NCBI GenBank assembly: GCA_964346395.1
Contig: CAYFUT010000022.1
Coordinates: 1 to 37,179 of the forward strand
DNA: 37,179 bases
Source of the DNA: CAYFUT01 sp964346395
Lineage (GTDB): Bacteria; Bacillota; Halanaerobiia; Halobacteroidales; Halobacteroidaceae
Direction of reading: 5' to 3'
A model generated the notes under the pieces. That model was not told the origin of the DNA, did no database searches, and saw only the letters and a program-made list of their open reading frames with translations. Below, piece after piece: positions 36,819-37,179 of the stretch. How positions within the stretch are numbered: position 1 is the first letter of the stretch; the number at the start of each line of letters is the position of its first letter. Made by a program: the position numbers and the translations under genes.

Positions 36819-37172
36819 TCATTTCTCCCCCAATTTTAACTTACCAACTGCACTATTATATTTAATCCCTTTGCTTGGGTCTGTCGGCGAATGAATATTA
36901 TACATAAAGCCAAACTCCTCTAGCCTCTCCCGAACATCTCCGGCAGCAAACTCTTCTGCCAAAGCAATCTGCTGCACACTGCCCGCCAGCAGTATCCAGC
37001 GGCTGCCCGGATGTAGCTCTTTCTCCCAAGCTAATTTGCATTCCAGATTGAAAAAAGCTTCTTCCACCCGGGGAGCAGCTATAGTCTGTGCTTCCTCTGC
37101 TGTGAAATCGCTTCCACTAATTTCATCAACCTCTAGTTCATTATTTTGAATAATAATATTAAATCTAATTAA
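36819..37172 (-). pseudogene. Truncated flavin reductase-like protein (C-terminal part)
   Basis: The frame is open from a TGA at 37173-37175 to the stop at 36819, about 117 codons, with no good start and no ribosome binding site; a GTG at 37067 would give only 82 residues. The sequence (VDEISGSDFTAEEA, then ELHPGSRWILLAGSV and FMYNIHSPTDP) resembles the C-terminal part of FMN-binding flavin reductase-like proteins. The N-terminal part is missing or lies beyond the edge in another frame. It is most likely a remnant. Confidence 0.5.
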
Positions 37173-37179
37173 TCATTAT

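Noticed and set aside
36819..37067. A complete 82-residue gene starting at GTG 37067
   Set aside because: Conserved flavin reductase sequence continues upstream of that GTG without interruption and there is no ribosome binding site, so it is a piece of a larger protein.

Overview
The window holds one long leftward (minus-strand) biosynthetic operon of at least ten genes (about 33.9 kb down to position 1, running off the left edge) and, to its right, a decayed stretch of gene remnants. DNA is AT-rich, genes are tightly packed with strong GGAGG-type ribosome binding sites and several short overlaps, and many proteins are rich in Glu/Asp. This suggests a low-GC Gram-positive (Bacillota), possibly an anaerobic or halophilic lineage; the taxonomic guess is inference only.

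Operon, in order of transcription: Sfp-type phosphopantetheinyl transferase (33308-33943, apparent CTG start); type II thioesterase; a 3454-residue hybrid NRPS/PKS (C-A-PCP-KS-AT0-ACP-C-A-PCP-KS); a 2066-residue hybrid that begins in the middle of a PKS module (AT0-ACP-C-A-PCP-terminal C/E-like domain); a fatty acyl-AMP ligase fused to an ACP and half a condensation domain; a stand-alone malonyl-type acyltransferase; a 2824-residue PKS without AT (KS-KR-ACP-KS-DH-KR-ACP); a stand-alone KS; a stand-alone ACP; and a GSAM-like class III aminotransferase cut by the left edge.

Proposed logic (inference): the ligase activates a fatty acid, two AT-less PKS modules extend and reduce it, and the discrete KS/ACP/aminotransferase trio adds one more unit and converts its beta-keto group to an amine, like a taken-apart version of the iturin/mycosubtilin MycA/ItuA front end. 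The beta-amino lipid then passes to the two NRPS/PKS hybrids, which add amino acid 1 (unassigned), a malonate unit, glycine (code DILQMGMVWK), another malonate unit and a probably tyrosine-like residue (code DGTITAEVVK). The last two modules, an unreduced ketide followed by an amino acid, are the arrangement that gives N-(beta-ketoacyl)-aminoacyl thioesters, so tetramate-forming or macrocyclising release by the terminal C/E-like domain are both possible. Gene order is permuted relative to this order.

The most striking feature is that the operon shows three states of AT evolution at once: one active discrete AT, two decayed in-line ATs that lost the catalytic Ser, Arg and His through a substitution and a shared deletion of about 90 residues, and modules from which the AT is entirely gone.

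Right flank: a terminator and a promoter-like site (about 34.5 kb) precede a leader of roughly 550 nt. Beyond lie an IS1380-family transposase remnant, a small chimeric ORF, one intact and one broken methyltransferase, a GNAT acetyltransferase and a truncated flavin reductase. No transporter, regulator or resistance gene is visible in the window.
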